Source: Acidilobaceae archaeon | GTDB taxonomy: Archaea; Thermoproteota; Thermoprotei_A; Sulfolobales; Acidilobaceae | Assembly (NCBI GenBank): GCA_027082825.1 | Contig: JALWTO010000055.1 | Coordinates: 1-36,612 of the forward strand | DNA: 36,612 nt | Reading direction: 5' to 3' | In this document: in pieces, positions 8,932 through 17,345 of the stretch | Layout of the letters: each line of letters begins with the position of its first letter | Position numbering within the stretch: position 1 is the first letter of the stretch | Notes under the pieces: model-generated | Seen by the model: only the letters and a program-made list of their open reading frames with translations | Told to the model about the DNA's origin: nothing | Database searches by the model: none | Made by a program: the position numbers and the translations under genes

Positions 8932-9237
8932 TTGGCTAAGAGAGGATATAAGTCTAGAAGAAAAGATGTTTATCGTTCTAATTTTTCTCGGACACGCGTA
9001 TATCCATCATTTAAGGAATACCTAAAGAAAGAAGAAAGGAAAGATGTAAAAGAGGGAGACGTAGTAAAAGTTAGAATAGTGGGGCTTGATGAAAGCGGTA
9101 AGGGAATTGCTTATTACAAAGGCACTAAAGTGCTCGTAGAGGACGTTATGCCAGGTATGGAAGTTCTTTGTAAGATAGTTAAGGTTATTGATGGAAAGGC
9201 CTTTGCTAAAGCATTAAGGAGTGGAAATATCTATTAG
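8932..9237 (+). CDS. Small TRAM-domain protein, probable RNA-binding protein
   Basis: The 101-residue protein has a basic N-terminal tail (AKRGYKSRRKDVYR) followed by a TRAM domain (about 42-98): VKEGDVVKVRIVGLDESGKG, then TKVLVEDVMPGMEVLCKIVKV. Small archaeal TRAM proteins bind RNA and are proposed to act as RNA chaperones, in cold adaptation for example. The frame is open from a GTG at 8896, but AAAGGAGG at 8915-8922 lies nine bases before the TTG at 8932, so the shorter start is chosen. It stands alone between a divergent glycosyltransferase gene and a non-coding stretch. Confidence 0.85.
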   Translation: MAKRGYKSRRKDVYRSNFSRTRVYPSFKEYLKKEERKDVKEGDVVKVRIVGLDESGKGIAYYKGTKVLVEDVMPGMEVLCKIVKVIDGKAFAKALRSGNIY

Positions 9238-9544
9238 GATCACCCTTAGGAATTTTTACACATGATTAATGAGGTCTTTCGAAGCAAAGTTTAGGCATAG
9301 TTTTATGTCGTTAAGTTTGATTCGATAGGCTATACTTTTAACCCTCATAGCCTTCAAGAGAGATTGCAAATGGACAGAAATCCATAGGAACGAATGTCTA
9401 AGGATGGACACTAGGGATTCATTATTTATCATCAAGTGAGAGTTGACCAAGGATCAGTAAAAGAAATGACTGTTTTATGGACCTCTAAGTTAGGAATTAA
9501 AGTGTTGTTAATTAGACATTATGTTAAAGGGAGGTGAAAACTTT
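9238..9544. other. Non-coding stretch with no recognised gene
   Basis: These 307 bases hold no convincing gene. The minus-strand open frame at 9256-9450 has no ribosome site and no family features. The only functional signal seen is AAAGGGAGGTGA at 9526-9537, the ribosome site of the next gene. Confidence 0.55.
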
Positions 9545-10123
9545 ATGGAAGAGTCTTGTAGATCTACAAAGGACCCTTTGCGCCACATAATAAATAAGGT
9601 GCTGTCTGAAGTTACGGATAAAATACCAACCCCCCTACTTGATGATCTAAGAAAAGCTTTCAGTAAAGCAGAAGACAAGTATAAGTTTTCAATTTACGGA
9701 GGAAGTCCAGAAAATCTAGTAAAATATATGGAAAGTGAAGATTTTGCGGATCTTTTATCGACAGCCATAAATCTTAACATAGAATGGGTCATGAAGGAGA
9801 TATTAGAAGCACTAGCGGATGAATATAGGCTTTCCTGTCCCAAGATCTCGAAAAAGGCACTAGAGGTTATAGAAGCTCTTGAAAAGAAGAAGGTGCCTAA
9901 AAGGAAGGAAGAACTTGATATAGATAATATATATAGAAAGCTAAAAATAATGGGATATAACCCAGAGAGAACCTCCGAAAATTCTATAAAGTTTGAAGAG
10001 CTCTCTGTTTCAGTCACTTTAACAGCGAAGGAGGATATGATTGAGTATGTCATTTGTAAAAAAGGTAAGGCACACACCTTAGAAGGCTTTCTAACTAAAC
10101 TCTCAAAGATAATGGAAATATAG
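9545..10123 (+). CDS. Unrecognised soluble protein, 192 residues
   Basis: I do not recognise this protein. It is charged and mostly helical, with no membrane segment or cysteine cluster. The first part (about 10-125) looks all-helical. A Lys/Glu-rich linker (EKKKVPKRKEELDID) follows, then a small alpha/beta C-terminal part (about 128-192) with the pattern NIYRKLKIMGYNPE...SVSVTLTAKEDMIEYVIC, which could be a domain for binding or dimerisation. The ATG at 9545 is chosen because GGGAGGTGA lies seven bases upstream; an ATG at 9521 precedes that site. Its 3' end faces the reductase gene across about 33 bases. Confidence 0.75.
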   Translation: MEESCRSTKDPLRHIINKVLSEVTDKIPTPLLDDLRKAFSKAEDKYKFSIYGGSPENLVKYMESEDFADLLSTAINLNIEWVMKEILEALADEYRLSCPKISKKALEVIEALEKKKVPKRKEELDIDNIYRKLKIMGYNPERTSENSIKFEELSVSVTLTAKEDMIEYVICKKGKAHTLEGFLTKLSKIMEI

Positions 10124-10156
10124 GCAACGATTTTACACTAGCTCAAAATGAAACTC

Positions 10157-11236
10157 TTAAGTCTTCAATATATAAAGGTCTAGAAGGTTTTTAGGTCCTA
10201 GAATTTTAATGACATCCCGACTTAATATATTTCTGGCAAGCGAGAAAGGACCTTTTATTCTGCCGCTAAGATACTCTTTCCAGAAACTATATGGAAGTGC
10301 CTTAAAAAGATTTGTTAGCGTTTTTGAATTTCTTAATGATATATAGAACATTTTTCTTGAAAGCATCACCTCTTTCTTTAGTTCCCTGAGGGCCCGGTCG
10401 TACTTTTTGCTAATACATGAGTAATTCTCATTACAAGAGGCTATAGTATCGGAGAGCTTTTGAGCGCTTACAAATGCATGTCTTATTCCCTCGCCAGAGG
10501 TGGAATTTATTAAGCCAGCAGCTTCGCCTATCTTGATCACGTAGCCATCATCAATGTAGCTGTACAGATCTATGTCTCTATTGATCGCTATGGGAGCTGC
10601 TCTGGCATCAATTATATCAATGTTCATATCCTTAACAACTTTCTTTAAGTAATTGATTACATTATTCTCGGTTACTTTTAATCTAATAAAGCCTCCACCA
10701 GCATTTACAAAGTTTTTTCCATGAGGAAAAACCCAGTAAAGTCCTCCCTCTTCAGGTCTAAAATCTATTAGTGCTAGATTTTCTTTCCAGGGAACTTTCG
10801 CTATGACTCTAAATGCTATTATAAAGTCTTTATTAGCGTAAGGCCCTCTGGAGTCTATGACAATGTTAAATTTCTTAATCAATCTCTCAGGCCTTGCTGA
10901 CACCCGTAAATACTTGGCCCCTTCGTCTTTAGACATGCTTCTTAACATGTTTACTAAGCTTATCTTATCTATTATTGTCCATAAAGGTTTCTCGAACTCT
11001 AAATATTTAACAGGCATACCATTCACTAAAATTTTAAATGTATCTATGCAGTTCGTATCCAAGTTTAATTTTTTCGATATGATTGATGGCAACGAACTTT
11101 TTGGAACGGACTCCCCACAAGCCTTTTCATATCGTCTTTGTGGGTCAAATATAGTAATCTGAAATCCTTTCTCAGAAAGTCTCCATGCTAGATATGAGCC
11201 TGCAACTCCAGCTCCCACGATAGCTATTTTTGGCAT
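10157..11236 (-). CDS. Geranylgeranyl reductase family FAD-dependent oxidoreductase
   Basis: The protein has 359 residues. It opens with the dinucleotide-binding loop KIAIVGAGVAGSYLAWRL and has ACGESVPKS near residue 40, the CG-E motif of the geranylgeranyl reductase family. IGEAAGLINSTSGEGIRHAF in the second half is the conserved FAD-contact motif. Archaeal members saturate the isoprenoid chains of archaeol lipids or quinones. Several paralogues usually occur per genome, so the exact substrate cannot be told. The start is an ATG with AGGGAG just upstream. The C-terminal 80 residues are basic and helical, as in the family. No linked lipid gene is seen. Confidence 0.87.
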   Translation of the reverse strand: MPKIAIVGAGVAGSYLAWRLSEKGFQITIFDPQRRYEKACGESVPKSSLPSIISKKLNLDTNCIDTFKILVNGMPVKYLEFEKPLWTIIDKISLVNMLRSMSKDEGAKYLRVSARPERLIKKFNIVIDSRGPYANKDFIIAFRVIAKVPWKENLALIDFRPEEGGLYWVFPHGKNFVNAGGGFIRLKVTENNVINYLKKVVKDMNIDIIDARAAPIAINRDIDLYSYIDDGYVIKIGEAAGLINSTSGEGIRHAFVSAQKLSDTIASCNENYSCISKKYDRALRELKKEVMLSRKMFYISLRNSKTLTNLFKALPYSFWKEYLSGRIKGPFSLARNILSRDVIKILGPKNLLDLYILKT

Positions 11237-11432
11237 TTCTCCCTACCCAACACATATTCACATGAAATTAACTAAAACTTAATAAAAGGTGTAGAAATTA
11301 ATTAAGGACCATTGTGTGACGGCTATTAAGGTAATAACATACATTTATCTAAGCGTCATTACTTTCCTCTCTTAAAAAGATTCAGAATATGTTTTATGTT
11401 CTTATTACAACGATATTAAAGCTTGCTCGTTT

Positions 11433-11448
11433 CCTCAGTTCTGAGGAG
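11433..11448 (+). promoter_or_regulatory. Inverted repeat covering a ribosome binding site
   Basis: CCTCAGTTCTGAGG (11433-11446) is a perfect 6+6 inverted repeat with a two-base centre. Its right arm runs into GAGGAG (11443-11448), the ribosome site of the gene that starts with TTG at 11457. Folding of the mRNA would hide the ribosome site; the same sequence could be a protein operator on DNA. The position decides the start codon. Any regulation is inference. Confidence 0.45.
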
Positions 11449-11456
11449 ACGAAGCA

Positions 11457-11873
11457 TTGGCCAAATTGAAGCTTTTTATAGAAGCTACGAAAAGTAGGAG
11501 AGGACGTCACATATCAAGAGCTTTAGCTGTTCATGTCAGGAATAATGGTGAAATGAAGCTAGTTCAGAACATAGATGAAGAAGGTAAAGGAACGTATTCT
11601 AAAGGGAAAGCTGGCTACACATATATAGACTTAAAAGAAGGAGAGTTTGTTGTGTGGATGAAATTCATTAGAAATTTCATGAACAGAGTTAAAGGTGAAA
11701 TAGTTGTTTATAATCATAAGGGTGAAGAGGTTTTAAAATTAGTCTATAGAAAGTTGAAAATAAGGAGATCCAAAGGAGATCCAAAATATTGGAGTATTGT
11801 GGAAAATGTCCTAAAGATGCTTGGTTTGGATAAGAGGATAAGAAGGATAAACTTAAACACAGGTGTTGATTAA
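11457..11873 (+). CDS. Unrecognised basic protein coupled to helicase
   Basis: I cannot assign this 138-residue protein to a family. It is rich in Lys and Arg, begins AKLKLFIEATKSRRGRHISRAL, and looks beta-rich in the middle (AGYTYIDLKEGEFVVWMKFI; KGEIVVYNHKGEEVLKLVYRKL) with a helical, basic end. It has no cysteines or membrane segment, and a nucleic-acid-binding role is plausible from charge alone. The TTG start is placed by GAGGAG eight bases upstream. The stop lies two bases before the ATG of the MrfA/Hrq1-type helicase, so the two are almost certainly co-translated and may act together in DNA repair or recombination (inference). Confidence 0.82.
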   Translation: MAKLKLFIEATKSRRGRHISRALAVHVRNNGEMKLVQNIDEEGKGTYSKGKAGYTYIDLKEGEFVVWMKFIRNFMNRVKGEIVVYNHKGEEVLKLVYRKLKIRRSKGDPKYWSIVENVLKMLGLDKRIRRINLNTGVD

Positions 11874-11875
11874 GT

Positions 11876-14134
11876 ATGAGCACTCTCCTTGGCGAATTAA
11901 ATAATTTATTAAAAAGGTATGGTTCAAGAATTATATACTATAGGGAAGAAGATTTAGGAGAACCTCCTCCAGGCGCTAACTTAGAAGAGTTAGACTTAGA
12001 TAAGAGGCTTATAGACGTTCTTAAGTCAAAGGGTATAACCTATCTTTATAAATTTCAAGAAGAGGTACTTAAATGTGTCCAGTCTAATAAAAATGTTGTA
12101 ATAGTTTCTGGCACAGGTACAGGGAAGACAGAGGCGTTTATGATTCCAATTCTTGACAAACTCCTTAGGCTTAGAGAATCTGGGAGTAAACCTTACGTAT
12201 TGTTATTATATCCTACTAAGGCCTTAGCCAGAGACCAGGCCATTAGGATAAAGGCCTTAGCTGAGGGAGGATTAGGTTTCAGAGTGGAGGTTCTAGACGG
12301 AGATACACCTAAAAAGAAAAGGTCGGAGATATATTCCAATCCGCCTCACATCTTAATAACAAACCCCGACATGCTTCACGTAGGTATGGCCTTTTCTAGT
12401 AGCTTCAGGAAGCTTGTCTCTAAAGCAAGAATGGTTGTCCTCGACGAGATGCATGTATATAAAGGTGTCTTTGGAAGTCATGTGAGCTGGATAATGAGAA
12501 GGCTGAAAAAGCTTTCATTAAATAAGCCACTCTTTATAGGAGCAGGTGCAACTATAGGAAACCCAAAAGAACTCGGAGAAATATTATTTGGAGAAAAGGT
12601 TGAAGTTGTTCAGGGGCCTAAAAGGAAAGGTAAAGCTCTACACGTTTTGATAGATCAGGGCAGGGTCAGTAGGTGGTCTCTAGCAGCATATTTAACCTCT
12701 TATTTCGTTAAAAAGAACAAGAAAGTTCTAGTTTTTGTTGATTCCCAACAAATGGCAGAGCTCATTGCTAGGATGACTACAAAGAGTTATGGTATTAGGA
12801 TAGGTGTCCATAGAGCAGGACTCCTTCCAGAAGAAAGAAGAAGTGTTGAAGAGGCTTTTTGGAGAGGAGATCTCCTAGCAGTTGCAGCAACCCCCACTTT
12901 AGAGTTAGGAATAGATATAGGAGATCTAGACGTGGTCATAATGCCCCATTTACCTAGAAGCTATGCAAGCTACATTCAAAGGGCTGGCAGAGTGGGGAGA
13001 AGGAAGAATAGAGTTGGTTATGTAATAACAATACTCGGCGATGATCCTATTGAGGCTTATTTTGCGTCGAGACCAGAAGAATTCTTCAATCAAGAGATAG
13101 ACCCTAGTTATGTAGAACCTTTTAATAGAGAGGTTGCCAAGGTTCACATTTTAGCTATGATCCTGGAACACGGATTCTTAAAGACAGAGGACCTGCCGAA
13201 GGAGGTCATTAATGTAGTTGATGAATTAAAAGCAATAGGTCTTATAAAGAAGTCTAAAGGAATAGTCCTTCCTGATTGGAGGAGGGCCGAAAATTTCCTT
13301 AAAGCTCGTTCGGGTTTAAGGTCAAGCGGTCCTCAAGTGAAGATATTTAGTGAGGGGAAGTTAATAGGTTATAGGGAGATGCCTTTAGCCCTTTATGATT
13401 TATACCCTGGAGCAATCTATTATCATGCTGGAAAGTCTTACATCTCAACAAAGCTTGATGTGGAAGCTTATAAAGCGGAAGTGAGATCTGTAGGAGCAGA
13501 GCTCAACATGTACACAAAACCCCTCTATACCGTTGATCTAGTTTCAGTTATCCCGATTGAAAAAAGAAAGGTTGGAGTCCTTAATTTAGTCTACGGTGAT
13601 ATAAAGGTATTAGTTGTAGTAGAGGGTTATGTAATAAAGGAAGAGTCAAGTGGCACAACTATAAGTGAAATTAGATATGAAACTCCATTAAAGTGGAGCT
13701 ATTGGACCAAAGGTGTTATGACTAGGTATCCTGATGCAGGAATAAGTAGTCTCACTAAGCTCATAAGTGGGTATCATGCCTTGGAGCACGTATTGATATC
13801 AGCTTCTAAACCAATTGTTGGTGCCTCTGACACCGATCTTGGAGGAATAAGCTATCCAACAGGCCATATAATTATATATGACTCTGCACCTGGAGGTCAC
13901 GGTGCTTCAAGGCTTATATTTGAAAGGTTTGAGAAGATAGAAGATATGGCTCTCAAAATTTTAGGGGGATGCACTTGTGAGGATGGATGTCCTCGCTGTG
14001 TTTATTCACCCTACTGTGGTAGTGGAAACAAATTCCTAAGCAGACGTAGCGCACTTAAAATATTAAGTTACACTCTTCAATTGAGAGAGGGCGTTATTCC
14101 TGAAAAGGAAATCGAAGGTAAACCTCTTGCCTGA
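11876..14134 (+). CDS. SF2 DEAD/DEAH helicase with C-terminal DUF1998 (MrfA/Hrq1-like)
   Basis: The protein has 752 residues. The RecA-like domain 1 has Walker A SGTGTGKT at 79-86 and motif II DEMH at 190-193. Domain 2 has ATPTLELGIDIGDLD and the motif VI segment QRAGRVGRR. The C-terminal region ends in a cysteine cluster (C699, C701, C705, C708, C714: CTCEDGCPRC then YC), as in the DUF1998 zinc-binding domain of Bacillus MrfA and eukaryotic Hrq1 relatives. Those proteins are 3'-5' DNA helicases in mitomycin or cross-link repair. It is the second gene of a two-gene operon. The length is as expected and no key motif is missing. Repair is inferred from the family. Confidence 0.9.
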   Translation: MSTLLGELNNLLKRYGSRIIYYREEDLGEPPPGANLEELDLDKRLIDVLKSKGITYLYKFQEEVLKCVQSNKNVVIVSGTGTGKTEAFMIPILDKLLRLRESGSKPYVLLLYPTKALARDQAIRIKALAEGGLGFRVEVLDGDTPKKKRSEIYSNPPHILITNPDMLHVGMAFSSSFRKLVSKARMVVLDEMHVYKGVFGSHVSWIMRRLKKLSLNKPLFIGAGATIGNPKELGEILFGEKVEVVQGPKRKGKALHVLIDQGRVSRWSLAAYLTSYFVKKNKKVLVFVDSQQMAELIARMTTKSYGIRIGVHRAGLLPEERRSVEEAFWRGDLLAVAATPTLELGIDIGDLDVVIMPHLPRSYASYIQRAGRVGRRKNRVGYVITILGDDPIEAYFASRPEEFFNQEIDPSYVEPFNREVAKVHILAMILEHGFLKTEDLPKEVINVVDELKAIGLIKKSKGIVLPDWRRAENFLKARSGLRSSGPQVKIFSEGKLIGYREMPLALYDLYPGAIYYHAGKSYISTKLDVEAYKAEVRSVGAELNMYTKPLYTVDLVSVIPIEKRKVGVLNLVYGDIKVLVVVEGYVIKEESSGTTISEIRYETPLKWSYWTKGVMTRYPDAGISSLTKLISGYHALEHVLISASKPIVGASDTDLGGISYPTGHIIIYDSAPGGHGASRLIFERFEKIEDMALKILGGCTCEDGCPRCVYSPYCGSGNKFLSRRSALKILSYTLQLREGVIPEKEIEGKPLA

Positions 14135-14208
14135 AATATACTCAGATTTGGAAAAATAACATTAACCTTTTAGATCTCTGAAAGAAGCAAAGTTAGCAGG
14201 TGAGAAGG

Positions 14209-15363
14209 GTGAGCATTGCGGAACTTTTCGAAAAAGTAGAGCCACAGACATCTGGCCAGGAAAGAGTTAAGAAAGCCCTAGCTTCGGATAAAGATCTTAT
14301 AGGAATATTTGGACCTACAGGTACAGGAAAGAGTTTATTAGCGATCTCATATGCTCTGTCCTCCGTCGCAAAAGGAAAATACGCAAGAGCCATAATATCA
14401 AGGCCTGTAGTAGATGTCGTCACGGGAAAGGAGTTCACTTTGATGAGTAACCCAGAGATATATAGAACCATAGCTGGCGAATATCTAAAGGATATCCTAA
14501 GCGAGTTTGCAGATTTTGCTGAAGTAGAAAAGTTAATGAATTCGGGCAGGCTAGTTTTGGCCGATCCTCACTTTTTGAGAGGAAGAACCTTCGATAAATC
14601 CATAATAATAGTTGATGACTCACAGAGCGTAACACCAGAGGCAATAATTGAGATTATTACAAGGCTTGGACGTGAAAGCAAGTTAGTTATTGCTGGAGAC
14701 CCTGTATTTCAAAGAACCTCAGATCTCACCGACAACGGGGCTATTTTGGCAAGGGACATTCTGATAGGCGAAGAGTCGGCAGAGGTCGTAGATCTGGGCA
14801 TAAAGGATATTGTAAGGCCGGGTGCTAAGAGAGGCGTTAAGCTTCTTTTGGAGCTTCAGATGAGGAAGAGAAAGCTTAACGATACTGAGAGGGCAGTGCT
14901 AGAATCTATAAAGGTTCATGCTCCCGATGCTGATGTAATAACAGTTGTTGATCTTCAGGAAGCAAAAAGAAAGTGGAACATAACTAGCGAACACACTCCT
15001 GACGTTTTGATAGTTGTAAAGGAAGGCCATTTGGGCAGACTGATCGGAACTGGCGGAGAAAGAATACAAGGAGTGGAGGAGGACACTGGAGTGAAGGTTA
15101 GGGCTATACAGCATACCTTAGATTTTAAGGAATATATCAGAGCAATTCATCCAGTATCTTGGGTACATAAACATGTAAGAGACGTCGACTTTGTAGGACC
15201 TCAATTGAGAGTGGAGATTTTAAGTGAAGCTATAGGACCTATGTTAGGCCAGAGAGGAGCTCATATAAAGTTCCTAGATGAGGTGTTTAAGAAATTATTG
15301 GGTGTGGGCGTTTATGCAGTTGAGATCAAAGAGTCAGAGCACAGGAGAAGGAGAAGAAGGTAA
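14209..15363 (+). CDS. PhoH-type ATPase fused to KH RNA-binding domains
   Basis: Residue numbers count from the GTG at 14200. The ATPase domain (about 1-210) has Walker A GPTGTGKS at 38-45, Walker B IIIVDDSQ at 135-142 (DD rather than the usual DE) and VIAGDPVFQRT at 163-173, matching PhoH proteins. Two KH-like segments follow: LGRLIGTGGERIQGVEEDTG at about 278-297 and MLGQRGAHIKFLDEV at 348-362. The tail is a run of Arg. PhoH-like proteins are RNA-linked ATPases or helicases of poorly known role. The GTG at 14209 has AGGTGAG upstream and is preferred over the GTG at 14200. The stop lies seven bases before the probable ROK kinase start. Confidence 0.85.
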   Translation: MSIAELFEKVEPQTSGQERVKKALASDKDLIGIFGPTGTGKSLLAISYALSSVAKGKYARAIISRPVVDVVTGKEFTLMSNPEIYRTIAGEYLKDILSEFADFAEVEKLMNSGRLVLADPHFLRGRTFDKSIIIVDDSQSVTPEAIIEIITRLGRESKLVIAGDPVFQRTSDLTDNGAILARDILIGEESAEVVDLGIKDIVRPGAKRGVKLLLELQMRKRKLNDTERAVLESIKVHAPDADVITVVDLQEAKRKWNITSEHTPDVLIVVKEGHLGRLIGTGGERIQGVEEDTGVKVRAIQHTLDFKEYIRAIHPVSWVHKHVRDVDFVGPQLRVEILSEAIGPMLGQRGAHIKFLDEVFKKLLGVGVYAVEIKESEHRRRRRR

Positions 15364-15370
15364 AAAGGTT

Positions 15371-16336
15371 GTGGTGGCATTAGACTTAGGCGCTTCAAAA
15401 CTTCGAATAGGAATTTTTAAAGAAAGGAAGCTTTTGGACTTAAGTGTTGTAAATACCCCTCAGGGCTTGGACGAAAAGAGGTTCATCTTTGCCATAATTA
15501 AGGAAATAAAGCGGCTACTCAAAAAACATAATTTAGATGATATTCTTGGAATAGGAATAGCAACTATAGGACCTCTAGATCTAAAGGCGGGAAAAGTAAC
15601 AAACACTCCGAATATTGTACCTCATACATTTGAGTTAAGAGATCCTCTAGGAGACACATTCAAAACGAAGATAGTTATGGCTAACGATTGTGTTGCAGCT
15701 GTTTGGGGAGAGTATGTTCTAGGAGGTTGGGAATCCTATCATGATCAAGTTTATGTAACTTTAAGCACAGGTGTTGGCGTTGGTGTTATAGTAGAGGGTA
15801 ACTTACTTCTAGGTAGAAGAGGTAACTCTCATGAGTTAGGACATGCAGTAATAAACTTTGAAAGCGAGCTAAGATGTGGATGTGGTAAAATAGGACATTG
15901 GGAGGCCTTTGTGGGAGGGAAGAACTTTAATAACATGACTAAAGTGCTTGCAGAAAGTTGGAGAGGTCCTAGGTCTACTGCATATAAAGAAGCTATTTTA
16001 GGTAAGCTAGACGCTCCTAAAGTCTTCAAATACGCAAGGTTAAGAGATCCTTTCGCTGAATATGTAGTAGACTTTGTGAGTAAGGCTTCTGCAGCAGGCC
16101 TCTCGACAGTTATAGCAGCCTATGATCCCGAGGTCATACATTTAGGGGGTTCCATCTACTTAAATAACGAGGACCTTCTGCTTCCTAGAATTAGAAGTTA
16201 TCTATTTAAATATTCAGTTTTTGAACCCCCTATCATAAAAAGGACCACATTCGAATCGTTAACACCCCTCTACGGGGCGGCCTCACTAGTCTACAGAACC
16301 CCTAAAAACTTAGAGAAATATGTTTATGTACCTTAA
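15371..16336 (+). CDS. ROK-family sugar kinase
   Basis: The protein starts VVALDLGASKLRIGIF, the ROK phosphate-1 loop (DxGxxK). It continues with ANDCVAAVWGEYVLGG (sugar and catalytic Asp region) and STGVGVGVIVEGNLL. The zinc-site region HELGHAVINF...CGCGKIGHWEAF has His in place of the last Cys of the usual CxCGxxGC. ROK kinases phosphorylate glucose or related sugars with ATP. The frame is open from 15278 inside the PhoH gene, but a GTG at 15371 gives the canonical N-terminus and follows AGAAGG; an ATG at 15314 is an alternative. It is probably transcribed with PhoH. Glucose or N-acetylhexosamine is likely but not shown. Confidence 0.87.
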   Translation: MVALDLGASKLRIGIFKERKLLDLSVVNTPQGLDEKRFIFAIIKEIKRLLKKHNLDDILGIGIATIGPLDLKAGKVTNTPNIVPHTFELRDPLGDTFKTKIVMANDCVAAVWGEYVLGGWESYHDQVYVTLSTGVGVGVIVEGNLLLGRRGNSHELGHAVINFESELRCGCGKIGHWEAFVGGKNFNNMTKVLAESWRGPRSTAYKEAILGKLDAPKVFKYARLRDPFAEYVVDFVSKASAAGLSTVIAAYDPEVIHLGGSIYLNNEDLLLPRIRSYLFKYSVFEPPIIKRTTFESLTPLYGAASLVYRTPKNLEKYVYVP

Positions 16337-16391
16337 CTTTCTTTAAAAATATTATCCTAGTAAAGGTCGTATAGATACTGGTGCTAAACTT

Positions 16392-17339
16392 TTGAAATAC
16401 AAGGTTAAGGCAGCAGTGTTACCAGACTTTAGATCGAGATTCATGATAAAGGAGGTGGAGCTTGAAGCTCCAGACGATTGGGTACTAGTTGATGTAAAAT
16501 ACGTGGGAATATGCGGTAGAGACGTCGTTGTGTGGAAAGGAGGCTTTAAAAATTTAAAGCCTCCTTTAATACTTGGACACGAAGTTTTTGGCTATTACAA
16601 GGGAACTCCTGTAGCTGTTTTCCCTGGAGTGAAGAGTAAGGAGTGCGAAAGAACCGATCTTTGTGAGGCTTTTTCTGTGTTGGGGGAGCAAGTGCCTGGG
16701 GGATACGCTAACAGGGTAGCCGTTCCTGAGTGGAACATAATTGCTCTAAAGGATCATGATTTAGTAAAATATGCTGCATCTGCCTGTGGCGTGGCAACTT
16801 TCGTTCATGTTGCAAAAATTTTGGGGATAAAAGAGGGCGACAGGGTGTTAGTTACTGGAGCGAGCGGAGGTGTAGGAATACACGGAATCCAACATTTGAA
16901 GTTATTGGGAGCGGAGGTTTATGCTTTTACGAGAGATAAATCTAAAGCTAAAATAATTGAAAAATTAGGTGTAAATGTTGTTACAGACTTTGATTTTTAC
17001 AGAAGTGTAGGAAGAATGGATCATGTAATAGAGCTAGTTGGTGCTAGGACACTAAATGAGAGTATGAGATCCTTAAGGTTTAAGGGATCTATAGCATTAG
17101 TTGGTAATGTTACTGGTGAACCTATATTTATAGAGAGACCCGCACTTTTTATAATGAGAGAATTAAAGATGACAGGATCAGCTGCATACAGTAAAGAGGA
17201 ATATATAGAAGCGTTAAATGAAATCGAGAAAGGCTACATAAGACCTTTTTATAAGCTCTATAACTTTTATGACATTAATGATGCATATGAAGATGTTTTA
17301 AGTTCAATGATCATTGGTAGGGCGATACTTAGTATTTAA
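16392..17339 (+). CDS. Medium-chain (zinc-type) alcohol/polyol dehydrogenase family protein
   Basis: The 315-residue protein has an N-terminal GroES-like domain with YVGICGRDVVVWKGG and LILGHEVFG, which carry the catalytic zinc Cys and His, and a Rossmann domain with DRVLVTGASGGVGIHGIQHL near residue 150. The four-cysteine structural zinc lobe is missing, which explains the shorter length. Such enzymes oxidise alcohols, polyols or aldoses with NAD(P). The start is a TTG with a weak ribosome site about 55 bases after the ROK kinase. A sugar-related role is suggested by that neighbour only. Zinc dependence is likely because both catalytic ligands are visible. Confidence 0.83.
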   Translation: MKYKVKAAVLPDFRSRFMIKEVELEAPDDWVLVDVKYVGICGRDVVVWKGGFKNLKPPLILGHEVFGYYKGTPVAVFPGVKSKECERTDLCEAFSVLGEQVPGGYANRVAVPEWNIIALKDHDLVKYAASACGVATFVHVAKILGIKEGDRVLVTGASGGVGIHGIQHLKLLGAEVYAFTRDKSKAKIIEKLGVNVVTDFDFYRSVGRMDHVIELVGARTLNESMRSLRFKGSIALVGNVTGEPIFIERPALFIMRELKMTGSAAYSKEEYIEALNEIEKGYIRPFYKLYNFYDINDAYEDVLSSMIIGRAILSI

Positions 17340-17345
17340 TCTAGG

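Noticed and set aside
9256-9450. Minus-strand open frame in the gap before the 192-residue gene
   Set aside because: No ribosome site, no promoter and no family features; likely chance.
15278-15370. Long overlapping N-terminus for the ROK kinase inside the PhoH gene
   Set aside because: The ROK fold normally begins a few residues before DLGxxK; the upstream residues are a frame-shifted reading of the PhoH C-terminus.
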